This document shows positions 44,496 to 53,112 of a stretch of DNA of 63,083 nt, piece by piece. Made by a program: the position numbers and the translations under genes. The notes beneath the pieces were generated by a model that saw only the letters and a program-made list of their open reading frames with translations, did no database searches and was not told the origin of the DNA. The stretch's first letter is position 1; each line of letters opens with the position of its first letter. Origin of the DNA: Psychromarinibacter sediminicola (GTDB lineage Bacteria > Pseudomonadota > Alphaproteobacteria > Rhodobacterales > Rhodobacteraceae). The stretch is taken from contig NZ_JARGYC010000024.1 in NCBI RefSeq assembly GCF_029168335.1, positions 1-63,083 of the forward strand. Reading direction: 5' to 3'.

Positions 44496-45503
44496 GTGCC
44501 GACCAACTCAACCCTGGCGTTCGCAAGCGCGGCACTGATGCTCGCCGGCACGGCCCTGCACGCCGATACCAGCTATCCCCTGACGATCGAGAATTGCGGG
44601 CAGACCGTCACGTTCGAGAACGCTCCGCAGAACGCCGTGGCCCTGGGGCAGAACAGCGCGGAGATCATGCTGCTGCTGGGGCTGGAGGACCGCATGGCCG
44701 CAACCGCCTTCTGGCCCAACGACGTGCTGCCGGAACTGGCCGAGGCCAACAGCGAGGTCGAGGTTCTGTCGGTGGAATTCCCGTCGCTGGAGGCGGTGCT
44801 GTCGCAACAGCCCGACTTCGTCGCCGCGATGCTGACGACGCTGCTCGGCCCCGACAGCAAGGTTGCCAAGCGCTCGGACTTCGAGTCGCTGGGAATCCCC
44901 ACCTACCTCTCGCCGAGCGCCTGTTCGACGACGCTGGATGCGGGCGACGCCTATGGGTCGCGCGACGAGCTCTGGAGCATGGACCTGCTCTACAAGGAGA
45001 TCGAGGACTTGTCGCGGATCTTCGACGTGGCCGAGCGCGGGCAGGCGCTGATCGCGGATTTCAAGGCGCGCGAAGCGGCCCTGCGCGCGCAGTTCGGCGA
45101 GAACGAGGATCTGACCTTCGTATTCTGGTTCTCCAGCCCGTCGCCCGCGGATGACGCCTATCTCGGCGGCGGTTACGGCCCGTCGGGCTACATCGCGGAC
45201 ATCCTCGGCGGAACGAACGCGATCCAGACCGAGGCCGACTGGCCGGCCCTGGGATGGGAAGGCATAATGGCCGCGGATCCGACGGTCTTCGTGGTGGCGC
45301 AGGTGGACCGCAATCGCTGGGACCTGGATACCGCGGAGAACAAGATCGACTTTCTGACCTCCGACCCGACCGTCAGCCAGATGGAGGCTGTTCAAGAGGG
45401 GCGTATCGTGGTCATGAGCGGGGCGGCGATGAACCCGAGCATCCGCACGCTCTACGGCGCCGAGCAGGTGGCCGAGCAGCTCGAGGCGCTCGATCTGCCG
45501 TGA
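44496..45503 (+). CDS. ABC transporter substrate-binding protein, FecB/BtuF (class III) type
   Basis: A 335-residue periplasmic protein beginning at a GTG with GGAGG 6 nt upstream. The signal peptide ends near TALHA-DTSYP. YPLTIENCGQTVTFENAPQN is the standard start of iron-siderophore, haem or cobalamin binding proteins, and LVALGQNSAEIMLLLGLEDR-like spacing continues the fold. Ligand: probably a metal chelate; siderophore is the commonest case, but the sequence does not exclude cobalamin or another metallophore. No TonB-dependent receptor is in the window. Confidence 0.88.
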   Translation: MPTNSTLAFASAALMLAGTALHADTSYPLTIENCGQTVTFENAPQNAVALGQNSAEIMLLLGLEDRMAATAFWPNDVLPELAEANSEVEVLSVEFPSLEAVLSQQPDFVAAMLTTLLGPDSKVAKRSDFESLGIPTYLSPSACSTTLDAGDAYGSRDELWSMDLLYKEIEDLSRIFDVAERGQALIADFKAREAALRAQFGENEDLTFVFWFSSPSPADDAYLGGGYGPSGYIADILGGTNAIQTEADWPALGWEGIMAADPTVFVVAQVDRNRWDLDTAENKIDFLTSDPTVSQMEAVQEGRIVVMSGAAMNPSIRTLYGAEQVAEQLEALDLP

Positions 45504-46540
45504 CGGCGAAGGCTGACCGGCAGGGCGAGGCTGGCCGCCTCGCCCTTGTCCTTTTCCTGTCCCTGCTGGTCCTGATCCTCGCCGTCGCCGCCGCGACGGC
45601 GATCGGCGATTACAGCATCGCGCTGGGCACGGTCTTTCTGGCCGTCACCAACGAGCTTGGCCTGACCGGGGCGGACGTCGCGCCGATCGAGCAGAGCGTG
45701 GTCTGGAACCTGCGCCTGAGCCGCGCGCTGGTGGCGGCGCTGGCCGGCGCCGGGCTGGCGATCTGCGGCGCGATCCTGCAGGCGCTGTTGCGCAACCCGC
45801 TGGCGGAGCCCTTCGTGCTGGGCGTCTCGGCGGGGGCCTCCACCGGGGCGGTCTGCGTGATCGTCCTGGGGATCGGGGCGGGCAGCCTGTCGCTGTCGCT
45901 GGGGGCGTTCGCCGGGGCCTTCGCCGCCTTCGCGCTGGTGGCGCTCCTGTCCAACGGGGCGACCAGCGGACCCAATCACACGATCCTGGCCGGCGTGGCC
46001 GCGTCGCAGCTGTTCAACGCGCTGACCTCCTACATCGTCACGACCTCGGGCAATGCCCAGCAGGCGCGGGACGTCATGTTCTGGCTGCTGGGCAGTTTCG
46101 GCGGCGTGCGCTGGCCGGACTTCCAGCTGCTGCTGCTGGTCGTCCTCCTCAGCCTGACGATCTGCATCCTGATGGGCCGCGCGCTCGACGCCTTCACCTT
46201 CGGCGACGAGGACGCGGCGGCGCTCGGCGTGCCGGTGGGGCGCATCCGGCTGGTGCTGTTCGGGGTGACGGCGCTTTTGACCGCGACCATCGTCAGCATG
46301 GTCGGGGCCATCGGCTTTGTCGGCCTCGTCGTGCCGCATGCGGCGCGCTACGTCGTGGGGCCCTTGCATCTGCGCCTTCTGCCCGCCTGCGCCGTCGTGG
46401 GGGCGGTGTTCATGGTCATCGCCGACATCGTCTCGCGGGTGGTCGCGGCGCAGCAGACGGTGCCGATCGGCGTGGTCACGGCGCTGGTCGGCGTGCCCTT
46501 CTTCGCCATCATCCTCTATCGGGCGAGGCCCCAGGCATGA
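45500..46540 (+). CDS. FecCD-type ABC transporter permease
   Basis: A 346-residue permease with about ten helices, encoded from a GTG overlapping the preceding stop (GTGA). WNLRLSRALVAALAGAGLAI, ILQALLRNPLAEPFVLGVSA and GAIGFVGLVVPHAARYVVGP are the FecCD/BtuC hallmarks. As in many such systems one gene supplies both halves of a homodimer. Confidence 0.95.
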   Translation: MTAKADRQGEAGRLALVLFLSLLVLILAVAAATAIGDYSIALGTVFLAVTNELGLTGADVAPIEQSVVWNLRLSRALVAALAGAGLAICGAILQALLRNPLAEPFVLGVSAGASTGAVCVIVLGIGAGSLSLSLGAFAGAFAAFALVALLSNGATSGPNHTILAGVAASQLFNALTSYIVTTSGNAQQARDVMFWLLGSFGGVRWPDFQLLLLVVLLSLTICILMGRALDAFTFGDEDAAALGVPVGRIRLVLFGVTALLTATIVSMVGAIGFVGLVVPHAARYVVGPLHLRLLPACAVVGAVFMVIADIVSRVVAAQQTVPIGVVTALVGVPFFAIILYRARPQA

Positions 46541-47301
46541 GCGTGGTCGCCGAGAACCTGCACTGGGGCGTCAAGCGCAAGACCATCGTGACGGACGTGT
46601 CCCTGTCGGTCGCGCCGGGCGAGACGCTGGGCCTGATCGGTCCCAACGGGTCGGGCAAGTCGTCGCTCCTGCGGCTGCTGGCCGGGTTGAAAAGGCCGCT
46701 CTCCGGGCGGGTCGAGATCAACGGGCAGGACATCGCGCAGGTGTCCCGGAGGGCGCTGTCGCGGCAGGTCGCCTTCGTGCAGCAGAGCGCGGCGACCGAC
46801 ACCAATGTCTCCGTCCGCGATGTCGTGCGCCTGGGGCGGACGCCGCATCGCTCGGCCCTGGCGGGCTGGTCCGAGGCGGACGAGACGGCGGTGAGCACGG
46901 CACTTGCGCGCGTCGACATGACCGGGCACCGGGCCCAGGCTTGGCAGACCCTGTCGGGGGGCGAGCGTCAGCGCGTCCATATCGCGCGGGCGCTGGCGCA
47001 GACGCCGCAGGTGATGTTCCTCGACGAGCCGACCAACCACCTCGACATCCATCACCAGATCGAGATCCTGCGCATGGTGCGGGATCTCGACCTGACGAGC
47101 GTGGTCGCCCTGCACGACCTCAACCTCGCGGCGATGTTCTGCGACCGGATCGTGGTGCTGGACGAGGGCGCGGTGCGGGCCTGCGGCACGCCGGACGCCG
47201 TGCTGACGCGGGCGCTGTTGCGCGAGGTGTTCCGGGTTGCCGCCGATATCACCGGGCTGTCCGATACCGGCCGGCCGCATATCCGGTTCAGACCGGAATG
47301 A
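46537..47301 (+). CDS. FecE/BtuD-type ABC transporter ATP-binding protein
   Basis: A 254-residue ATPase overlapping the permease gene by 4 nt. Walker A GPNGSGKSS, the Q residue in VAFVQQSAATDTNVSVRDVV, signature LSGGERQR, Walker B VMFLDEPTNHLDIHHQ and H-loop VVALHDLNLAA are all of the FecE type. It completes the metal-chelate importer. Confidence 0.95.
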   Translation: MSVVAENLHWGVKRKTIVTDVSLSVAPGETLGLIGPNGSGKSSLLRLLAGLKRPLSGRVEINGQDIAQVSRRALSRQVAFVQQSAATDTNVSVRDVVRLGRTPHRSALAGWSEADETAVSTALARVDMTGHRAQAWQTLSGGERQRVHIARALAQTPQVMFLDEPTNHLDIHHQIEILRMVRDLDLTSVVALHDLNLAAMFCDRIVVLDEGAVRACGTPDAVLTRALLREVFRVAADITGLSDTGRPHIRFRPE

Positions 47302-47346
47302 GGGGGCCGTTCCCTGCCGGCCCGCCGGGGGCTGCGCATGCCTGGC

Positions 47347-47372
47347 GGTCGGACACATCCGGTGTGCCGGCC
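47347..47372. terminator. Imperfect hairpin after the FecE-type gene
   Basis: GGTCGG-a-CACA / TGTG-CCGGCC with a 5-nt loop; ten pairs, one G-U and one bulged A. It lies 45 nt after the stop in the 183-nt convergent gap and is the best terminator candidate there. Confidence 0.45.
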
Positions 47373-47484
47373 GATCTGCACGACACCCGGCCCGCGCCAT
47401 GCGCTCGACGTCGCGTTTCGGGACGCCGGGGGCGACCCGCGCCGGGCCTGACGGGTATTGGTCGGTTGGCGGTCTTTCGCCCGC

Positions 47485-48546
47485 CTACTCGATTCTGGCC
47501 CCGGAATCGGGATCGAAAAAATGCACCTTGTTGGAGGGCACCGAAAGGCCGACGGTCTCTCCCTCCCGGAGCGCCAGGCGTTCGTGGAACAGCGCGGTTA
47601 TCGGCTCCCCTCCGAGGTCGAAGTTGATCAGCAGGTCGGCGCCGGTCGGCTCGATAAGGCGAATGGTCGCGGGCGTCCCGCCATCCGCTATGGTGAAATC
47701 CTCCGGACGGAGACCCAGGACGGCCTGGCGCCCCGGCGCGGGCGACACCGCCTCGGAAAAGGCGATATCGGCACCGTCGTCCGTGGTGAACGAACGTCCA
47801 TCCTCCGAGACCCGCCCGTGCAACAGGTTCATGGCCGGCGACCCGATGAACCCGCCGACGAACATGTTGGCAGGCCTGTCGTACAGCTCAAGCGGCGAGC
47901 CGATCTGCTCGACCCGGCCGTCCCGCATGACGACGATCTTGTCGGCCATCGTCATCGCCTCGATCTGGTCGTGCGTGACGTAGACGATGGTCGTCCGGAG
48001 CGCCTTTTGCAGCTCGCGGATCTCTGCGCGCATCTGCACCCGGAGCTTGGCGTCGAGGTTCGACAAGGGCTCATCGAACAGAAAGACCTTTGGATCGCGC
48101 ACGATCGCGCGCCCCATCGCCACGCGCTGCCGCTGGCCGCCGGAGAGCTGGCGCGGATATCGGTCGAGCAGGTCGGTCAGCCCGAGGATCCCGGCCGCTT
48201 CGCGAACCTTTCGGTCCTGCTCGGACTTGCCCACATCCCGCATCCGCAGAGAGAAGCCCATGTTCTCTGCCACCGTCATATGCGGGTAGAGCGCGTAGGA
48301 CTGGAACACCATGGCGATGTCCCGGTCCTTCGGATGCAGTCGGCTGACCACCTTGCCGTCGATCAGGATGTCGCCCGAGGTGATGTCCTCCAGCCCCGCG
48401 ATCAGCCGCAGGAGCGTCGACTTCCCGCAGCCCGACGGCCCCACGAGAACGACGAACTCGCCGTCCTCGATGTCGACGTCGACGCCGTGCAGGACCTGCA
48501 CGGACCCGAAGGACTTGGTCGCCTGCCGAACGGTCAGAGGTGCCAT
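47485..48546 (-). CDS. ABC transporter ATP-binding protein, UgpC/MalK type
   Basis: A 353-residue ATPase with Walker [11 protein letters not shown]-loop [17 protein letters not shown], signature LSGGQRQR, Walker [18 protein letters not shown], and H-loop [14 protein letters not shown]; a C-terminal MalK-type regulatory domain of about 120 residues includes VLGLRPEDF. It is the last gene of a CUT1 carbohydrate-type operon; substrate is set by the binding protein. Many genomes name this gene ugpC, but glycerol-3-phosphate specificity is not implied. Confidence 0.94.
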   Translation of the reverse strand: MAPLTVRQATKSFGSVQVLHGVDVDIEDGEFVVLVGPSGCGKSTLLRLIAGLEDITSGDILIDGKVVSRLHPKDRDIAMVFQSYALYPHMTVAENMGFSLRMRDVGKSEQDRKVREAAGILGLTDLLDRYPRQLSGGQRQRVAMGRAIVRDPKVFLFDEPLSNLDAKLRVQMRAEIRELQKALRTTIVYVTHDQIEAMTMADKIVVMRDGRVEQIGSPLELYDRPANMFVGGFIGSPAMNLLHGRVSEDGRSFTTDDGADIAFSEAVSPAPGRQAVLGLRPEDFTIADGGTPATIRLIEPTGADLLINFDLGGEPITALFHERLALREGETVGLSVPSNKVHFFDPDSGARIE

Positions 48547-48595
48547 GTTCTCATTCTCCGGAGCATGTCGCGGTCGGTCCTGTGCGTGTCGTAAC

Positions 48596-49435
48596 TCATC
48601 CCTTCACCGCCCCCGCGGTCAGCCCGCGGACCAGGTGCCGCTGGAGCACCAGCATCACCAGGACGATGGGCAGCATGATCCCGATCGCACCGGCCGCGGA
48701 AAGCGACCAGGCCGATATGTCCTCGCCCCCGAACGAGGCGATTGCGACCGGCAGCGTCTTGGTCGTCGTCCCCGTCAGGACAAGGGCGAAAAGGAACTCG
48801 TTGTAGGACAACAGCAGGCTGAACAGGGCGGCAACCGTCATCCCCGGCCGGGCAAGCGGAAGGATCACGATGCGGAACGCCTGCCAGCTGGTGCAGCCGT
48901 CGATGGCGGCGGCCTCGTCCAGGTCGCGCGGGATTTCGAGGAAGAACCCGTGCATCAGCCAGATCGTGAAGGGCTGGTTGATGGCGACCAGCGCAAGGAT
49001 CAGCAGCGGATAGGTGTCGATCATGCCAAGGAAGGTACCCATCACGAAGAAGGGAATCGCCAGCAGCATGTGCGGGAACATCCGGATCGTGAAGAGCGCG
49101 CTCAGGATCGGTCCGGCGCTTCGCCGCGGGATCCGCGACAGGGCATAGGCCGCCAGGCTTCCGGCCGGAACCGAGACCAGCACGGTGCCGAGCGAGATGA
49201 TCAGGCTGTTCTTGAGATAGCGGAAGAAGTCGTTCTCGAACCAGACCTCGTAGTGATACTCGAGCGTCGGCTCGAAGATGATCGTCGGCGGGATCGTGAA
49301 GGCGTCCCGCGGATCCTTGAGCGAGGTCAGCACCGCCCAGATCAGCGGCGTCAGGTTGATGAAGGTGAAGACGCAGAGCGCGATGAAGATCAGATAGGTG
49401 TCGCGCTGGCGCCGGCTGACGGCATCGACGCTCAT
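48596..49435 (-). CDS. ABC transporter permease, MalG/UgpE type
   Basis: A 279-residue permease of the CUT1 family with six helices. PRDAFTIPPTIIFEPTLEYH, ending in the conserved coupling loop RDLDEAAAIDGCTSWQAFRI and C-terminal LVRGLTAGAVKG, identifies the MalG/UgpE subgroup. It begins within the stop of the MalF-type gene (ATGA). Confidence 0.94.
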   Translation of the reverse strand: MSVDAVSRRQRDTYLIFIALCVFTFINLTPLIWAVLTSLKDPRDAFTIPPTIIFEPTLEYHYEVWFENDFFRYLKNSLIISLGTVLVSVPAGSLAAYALSRIPRRSAGPILSALFTIRMFPHMLLAIPFFVMGTFLGMIDTYPLLILALVAINQPFTIWLMHGFFLEIPRDLDEAAAIDGCTSWQAFRIVILPLARPGMTVAALFSLLLSYNEFLFALVLTGTTTKTLPVAIASFGGEDISAWSLSAAGAIGIMLPIVLVMLVLQRHLVRGLTAGAVKG

Positions 49436-50307
49436 CGGTCACCTCCCCTGTAGGTCTTGTTCAGGGTGCGGTTGATCGCCAGCAGAAGCGCGGCAACCAG
49501 AACGAGGGTGATGACGCCGAGCGCCGAGGCCTTGCCCACTTCCAGCATCCGGAAGCCGAGCTGATAGGTGTACATCGTGATGGTCTCGGTCGCCGTGCCC
49601 GGGCCGCCGCCGGTGAGCACGTAGATGATGTCGAAGAACCGAAAGACGTCCATCAGGCGCACCGAGATCGTGAAGATGATCGCCGGGATGAGCGACGGGA
49701 TGATGACGTGCCGCAGGATGCGCCAGTTGCTTGCCCCGTCGATCTGCGCGGCCTCGATCAGCGAGGTGTCCAGCCCCTGCAACGCCGCGTAGAGCACCAT
49801 CATGATCAATGGCGTGAAGACCCAGGCATCGGCCAGGATCACGCTGACCTTCGCCCAGAAGGGGCTGCCGAGCCAGTCCTGCGGCTCGATGTTGAAGGTC
49901 AGAAGCGTCGCGTCGATGAACCCCCAGTTCGATGCGAGCATCCATTTCAAAAACAGCGCCGCGACGACGGGGGTCACGATATGCGGCAGAAACAGAAGCA
50001 CCGAGAAGACCTTGGCGCTTCGATGCAGGCGGTAGAGCGCCAGCGCCAGAGCGAAGCCGACGACGAATTCCAGCCCGACCGAACCGAAGGCGATCAGCAT
50101 CGTCGTCCACATCGACCGCCACAGCCGCGTCTCCGACAGCAGGTCGGCGTAATTGCCCAGGCCGATGAAGGTGCGGGCGTCCGACCCCAGGTAATAGTCG
50201 AAGAAACTCAGGTAGATGGCGTAGCCCAGCGGCCAGAGCAGGACGACGGCCAGCAGGCCGAAACTCGGTAGGAAAAAGAGCCAAAGCCCCCGCTGCCAGC
50301 GCACCAT
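49432..50307 (-). CDS. ABC transporter permease, MalF/UgpA type
   Basis: A 291-residue permease; short N-terminus, then six helices. FLPSFGLLAVVLLWPLGYAI, TFIGLGNYADLLSETRLWRS and coupling loop SLIEAAQIDGASNWRILRHV, with DIIYVLTGGGPGTATETITM, are hallmarks of MalF/UgpA. It forms a heterodimer with the next gene product. GGAGG precedes its ATG. Confidence 0.95.
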   Translation of the reverse strand: MVRWQRGLWLFFLPSFGLLAVVLLWPLGYAIYLSFFDYYLGSDARTFIGLGNYADLLSETRLWRSMWTTMLIAFGSVGLEFVVGFALALALYRLHRSAKVFSVLLFLPHIVTPVVAALFLKWMLASNWGFIDATLLTFNIEPQDWLGSPFWAKVSVILADAWVFTPLIMMVLYAALQGLDTSLIEAAQIDGASNWRILRHVIIPSLIPAIIFTISVRLMDVFRFFDIIYVLTGGGPGTATETITMYTYQLGFRMLEVGKASALGVITLVLVAALLLAINRTLNKTYRGGDR

Positions 50308-50345
50308 GCCTGGAGGTCTCCTTATCCTCGGGCCGAAACGGACGA

Positions 50346-50374
50346 CGCCCGCGATCCGCCCGGGATCGCGGGCG
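50346..50374 (-). terminator. 12-bp attenuator hairpin between binding-protein and permease genes
   Basis: A perfect 12-bp stem CGCCCGCGATCC / GGATCGCGGGCG with a 5-nt loop. It directly follows the binding-protein gene on the minus strand, the classical site for an attenuator that keeps binding-protein mRNA in excess of permease mRNA. Confidence 0.75.
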
Positions 50375-50383
50375 CCTCTGCGT

Positions 50384-51634
50384 TCACTGGTCGTAGTAGC
50401 CGCGCGAGGCCAGGAGTTCCTCGGTCTCGGCCGCTGCCTGGTCCAGCGCCGCCTTGACCTCGGCCTCGCCGGTCACCGCGCGCAGGATGTGCCGCGTCAC
50501 GATCTCGCCCACGTCCAGGAAGTCGGGCATCGCCGGGAACGGCTTGCCGCTTTCCAGCGCGTCGCGCGCCGCCGGGTACCAGCGGAACTCTTCGGCCAGG
50601 TCGGGATCCTCCAGCAGCGAAAGCCTCGGCGGCATCGCGAATTTCGCCCCCTCGCGCATGCTCTCCCGGCTGGCGGCCTCGGCCAGCATCTTGAACACCT
50701 CTTCCTTGTCGGCGCTCGAGAACTTCGAGATCGCGAAGCCGTCATTGGCGACCCGCGCGCCCCCGCCCGGAGGTGCGACCCAGTGGATCTTGCCCACGAC
50801 GCGGGACTGCTCGGGGTTGTCCATCGCCGCGGCGCGGGTGAACCACTGCAGCCCCATCGCGGCCAGGCCTTGCTGAAGGTTGATCGTGGACTCGTCGTTG
50901 GCATGCGAGGTGAAGCCGCGCGGCGCGTATTCCGACATCTCCTTGAGCATCGTGATCGCCTCGACGCCCGCCTCGTTGTTGAAGATCGGGCGCCAGTCCT
51001 CGTCGAACCACCCGTCGCCGATGGCGTTCATGTACCAGTGCGCCTCGTTCAGCGCGGCGTCGACCGGCTTCAGCGACATGATGGTGCCGGCCATGCGCGG
51101 CGAGTCCAGTTCGGCCGCCGCGTCCATGTACTCGCTCATCGTCGAAGGCGGCGCGATGCCGGCCTCGTCCAGCACGTCCTTGCGGTAGAAGAACAGCTCG
51201 GTGTTCGTCAGGATCGGCATGGAATAGATATGTCCGTCATAGCTGACGGCATCGACGACCGACTGCGGGAAGTCGTCAAGGTCGTACTCGTCCTTGTACT
51301 TCTCCCAGAGATCGTCCAGCGGTTCCAGCCAGCCGTTTGCAGCGAAACGCTTGAACGCCGAGTCGTTCAGATAGACGACGTCGATCGCGTCGGACTCGGA
51401 CGACATCGTGATCGACGCGAGTTCGAGCTCCTTGTCGATCGGCATCAACTCGATCGTCACCCGGCCCTCGGGGAGGGCGTCGACCATCTGCTCGGTGTAG
51501 TATTCCAGCGCCGGCTGCCGGTGGCTGATGACCCGTATGGCGTCCTGCGCGGCGGCCGAGGTGGCAAACGTCCCGAGAACGAGCGCGGGGAGCGCCCCTG
51601 CCAGGACGGTACTCGATTTCCAGCGGTCTTTCAT
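50384..51634 (-). CDS. ABC transporter substrate-binding protein, CUT1 sugar type
   Basis: A 416-residue periplasmic protein; signal peptide ends near TSAAAQ-DAIRV. A family-1 solute-binding fold is indicated by VTIELMPIDKELELASITMS, AIDVVYLNDSAFKRFAANGW, and LFFYRKDVLDEAGIAPPSTM. The CUT1 context implies a mono-, di- or oligosaccharide, polyol or glycoside. AGGGAGGAAG precedes the ATG. Upstream lies an ArsR-like regulator of unusual length whose promoter shares a motif with this gene's promoter. Ligand unknown. Confidence 0.92.
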   Translation of the reverse strand: MKDRWKSSTVLAGALPALVLGTFATSAAAQDAIRVISHRQPALEYYTEQMVDALPEGRVTIELMPIDKELELASITMSSESDAIDVVYLNDSAFKRFAANGWLEPLDDLWEKYKDEYDLDDFPQSVVDAVSYDGHIYSMPILTNTELFFYRKDVLDEAGIAPPSTMSEYMDAAAELDSPRMAGTIMSLKPVDAALNEAHWYMNAIGDGWFDEDWRPIFNNEAGVEAITMLKEMSEYAPRGFTSHANDESTINLQQGLAAMGLQWFTRAAAMDNPEQSRVVGKIHWVAPPGGGARVANDGFAISKFSSADKEEVFKMLAEAASRESMREGAKFAMPPRLSLLEDPDLAEEFRWYPAARDALESGKPFPAMPDFLDVGEIVTRHILRAVTGEAEVKAALDQAAAETEELLASRGYYDQ

Positions 51635-51693
51635 TTCTTCCTCCCTTTTTCACTTGTTGATGCCGGCCGGGGTGGCCCCCGGCAAATCAGCAT

Positions 51694-51721
51694 TTTGGAT
51701 ATAAATCTACTTTGAGGATAT
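51694..51721 (-). promoter_or_regulatory. Candidate operator of the sugar-type operon (GGATAT repeats)
   Basis: On the plus strand TTTGGATATAAATC is followed 19 bp further by a second GGATAT, in an AT-rich patch about 60-90 nt upstream of the binding-protein start. The first copy is nearly the same as a site in front of the regulator gene, so it is a likely target of that regulator. Confidence 0.5.
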
Positions 51722-51789
51722 TGAGGCAATGGGCGCGCCGTCGTCAAGCGGCTTGGAGGGCCGCGCAGGCAGCGGGGGCCAGGGGCCGG

Positions 51790-52719
51790 TCAGGTCCGCC
51801 GTCGCAGGCGCAGCAGGATGTCCTGATCGTAGTTCCCGAACCCGCGCCCGAAGATATTTATCCCCCCGGGGTGCTGAGCGTCCGCCTTGACCTCGATTCG
51901 AACGCGAACGGAGCGGTGCTCTGTCAGATCGAGATCGCGGATGGACACGTCGGAGATCCGGACCCCGTCGACGAAGGTGCCCGCGCGCGTGACCGACCAT
52001 GTCTTCAGCATGCCGTACTGGGATCCTCTGAGCTTCCACCAGTCCGGCGTCAGCTGTCCGCGCTTGTCGCCGTAGTCGCCGGGCGAGGTCCAGACTCCCA
52101 GCTCTGTGCCGTTGAAGGAGACCGAGATGTCCGAAGGCCAGTCGGCATTGGTGCCGGGAACTTCCGAGCTGACCTCCATCGACAGGTCGACCGCTTCAAG
52201 ATCGGCGCCCAGTACCTTGGCGTTGTTGGGGAATTGGTACTCCACGAAACCGCTCGTGAACCACAGGAGCGACGCCTTCATGCGGTCCGGTTCGAGAAAC
52301 GTCGACGGCACGTCCAGAAGGCCGATGATGCCGTCGGGCGCGCAGATGCCGCAAGGTCCCGTTACCTCGCACTGCGAGTAGAGGCCCAGCGGCATCGACA
52401 CCTCGATGGTGCGGTCCGCGGTCTCGGCAACGTCCCGGTTGAAGGCGATGACCAGCTCGTCATAGATCGCCCGGCAGATCTTCTGCGTGCCTTTCCGGGC
52501 CTTGCGCGCCTCGGTCTGCACCAGCCCCGCGTCTTCCAGCATGCGCACGCTGGTCGACACCGAGGATTGCGGCAGGCCGAGCCTTTCGGCAATCACGTTG
52601 ACGTTCGTGGGCCCGTTTTCGCGAAGGAGAGTCAGGATGCTGACCCGCGTTGGAGACGCGAGCCCTTTCAGGATCGCAAAGTCCTTCACGGGGTCCACGA
52701 CGATGAATTTGCCGTTCAT
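51790..52719 (-). CDS. ArsR-like winged-helix regulator with large C-terminal sensor domain
   Basis: A 309-residue protein. Residues 10-75 form an ArsR/MarR-like winged helix (ILKGLASPTRVSILTLLREN and LPQSSVSTSVRMLEDAGLVQ). The remaining 220 residues are a mostly beta domain, and one segment has three closely spaced cysteines (CEVTGPCGICAPDG) that could bind a metal; the part after it resembles carbohydrate-binding jelly-roll proteins in its Trp/Gly pattern, but I cannot name it. Such long ArsR-like proteins occur with CUT1 sugar operons in Alphaproteobacteria. Same strand and 155 nt upstream of the binding-protein gene, so it is probably the local sugar-responsive regulator. Confidence 0.82.
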   Translation of the reverse strand: MNGKFIVVDPVKDFAILKGLASPTRVSILTLLRENGPTNVNVIAERLGLPQSSVSTSVRMLEDAGLVQTEARKARKGTQKICRAIYDELVIAFNRDVAETADRTIEVSMPLGLYSQCEVTGPCGICAPDGIIGLLDVPSTFLEPDRMKASLLWFTSGFVEYQFPNNAKVLGADLEAVDLSMEVSSEVPGTNADWPSDISVSFNGTELGVWTSPGDYGDKRGQLTPDWWKLRGSQYGMLKTWSVTRAGTFVDGVRISDVSIRDLDLTEHRSVRVRIEVKADAQHPGGINIFGRGFGNYDQDILLRLRRRT

Positions 52720-53112
52720 TACGCTCGACCCGAGTTACGATATATATCCGAAATACCGATACTGTCGGGCGACAACAACTGAAAACTTGAGGAAAGGGAT
52801 CGATCGGTCGCGCGCTGTCGCCGAAATTCACGCGACGTAACTAGATCTGATCAGGGCCGGTCCCTTCGTGCCCGACCGTGAGATGTCGCGCGGGACGACG
52901 GGCGGGCGGTACTGGCGCGGGACGAATGTGTTGATGAGCATCAAGATCGTGATGCGCCTACCGGATTGGTATCGCAGCGTGTTCTGTCGCCAGAGGTCTC
53001 TTGTCCGAATGTCCGTCCGCGTGGGTCGGTCAAGGCGCGGCCGTACCGCGACGGGCTGGCGACGGGGCAGGGCGGACGATCCCGCCCCCGCGTTTGACGA
53101 ATTGGGCGGCTT
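52720..53112. other. 393-nt region without a secure gene
   Basis: Lies between the LacI gene end and the ArsR-like gene start, both on the minus strand. It contains the ArsR-like promoter at its left end and a perfect 14-bp palindrome TTGATG-AG-CATCAA at 52931-52944, whose CATCAA half also occurs in the LacI-leader repeat. Short frames here show no recognisable protein. There is no hairpin strong enough to call as the LacI terminator. Confidence 0.35.
52739..52753 (-). promoter_or_regulatory. Candidate operator in the ArsR-like gene promoter
   Basis: GATATATATC (52739-52748) is a perfect palindrome; read on the minus strand the site is TTTCGGATATATATC, matching TTTTGGATATAAATC in front of the sugar binding-protein gene at all but two positions. 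It lies about 20-30 nt upstream of the regulator start, consistent with autoregulation. Confidence 0.5.

Noticed and set aside
47485-51634. Assignment as the glycerol-3-phosphate importer UgpABCE linked to glpK
   Set aside because: The genes are 46 kb from glpK, and the binding protein has no feature I can tie to glycerol phosphate; generic CUT1 sugar-type is safer.
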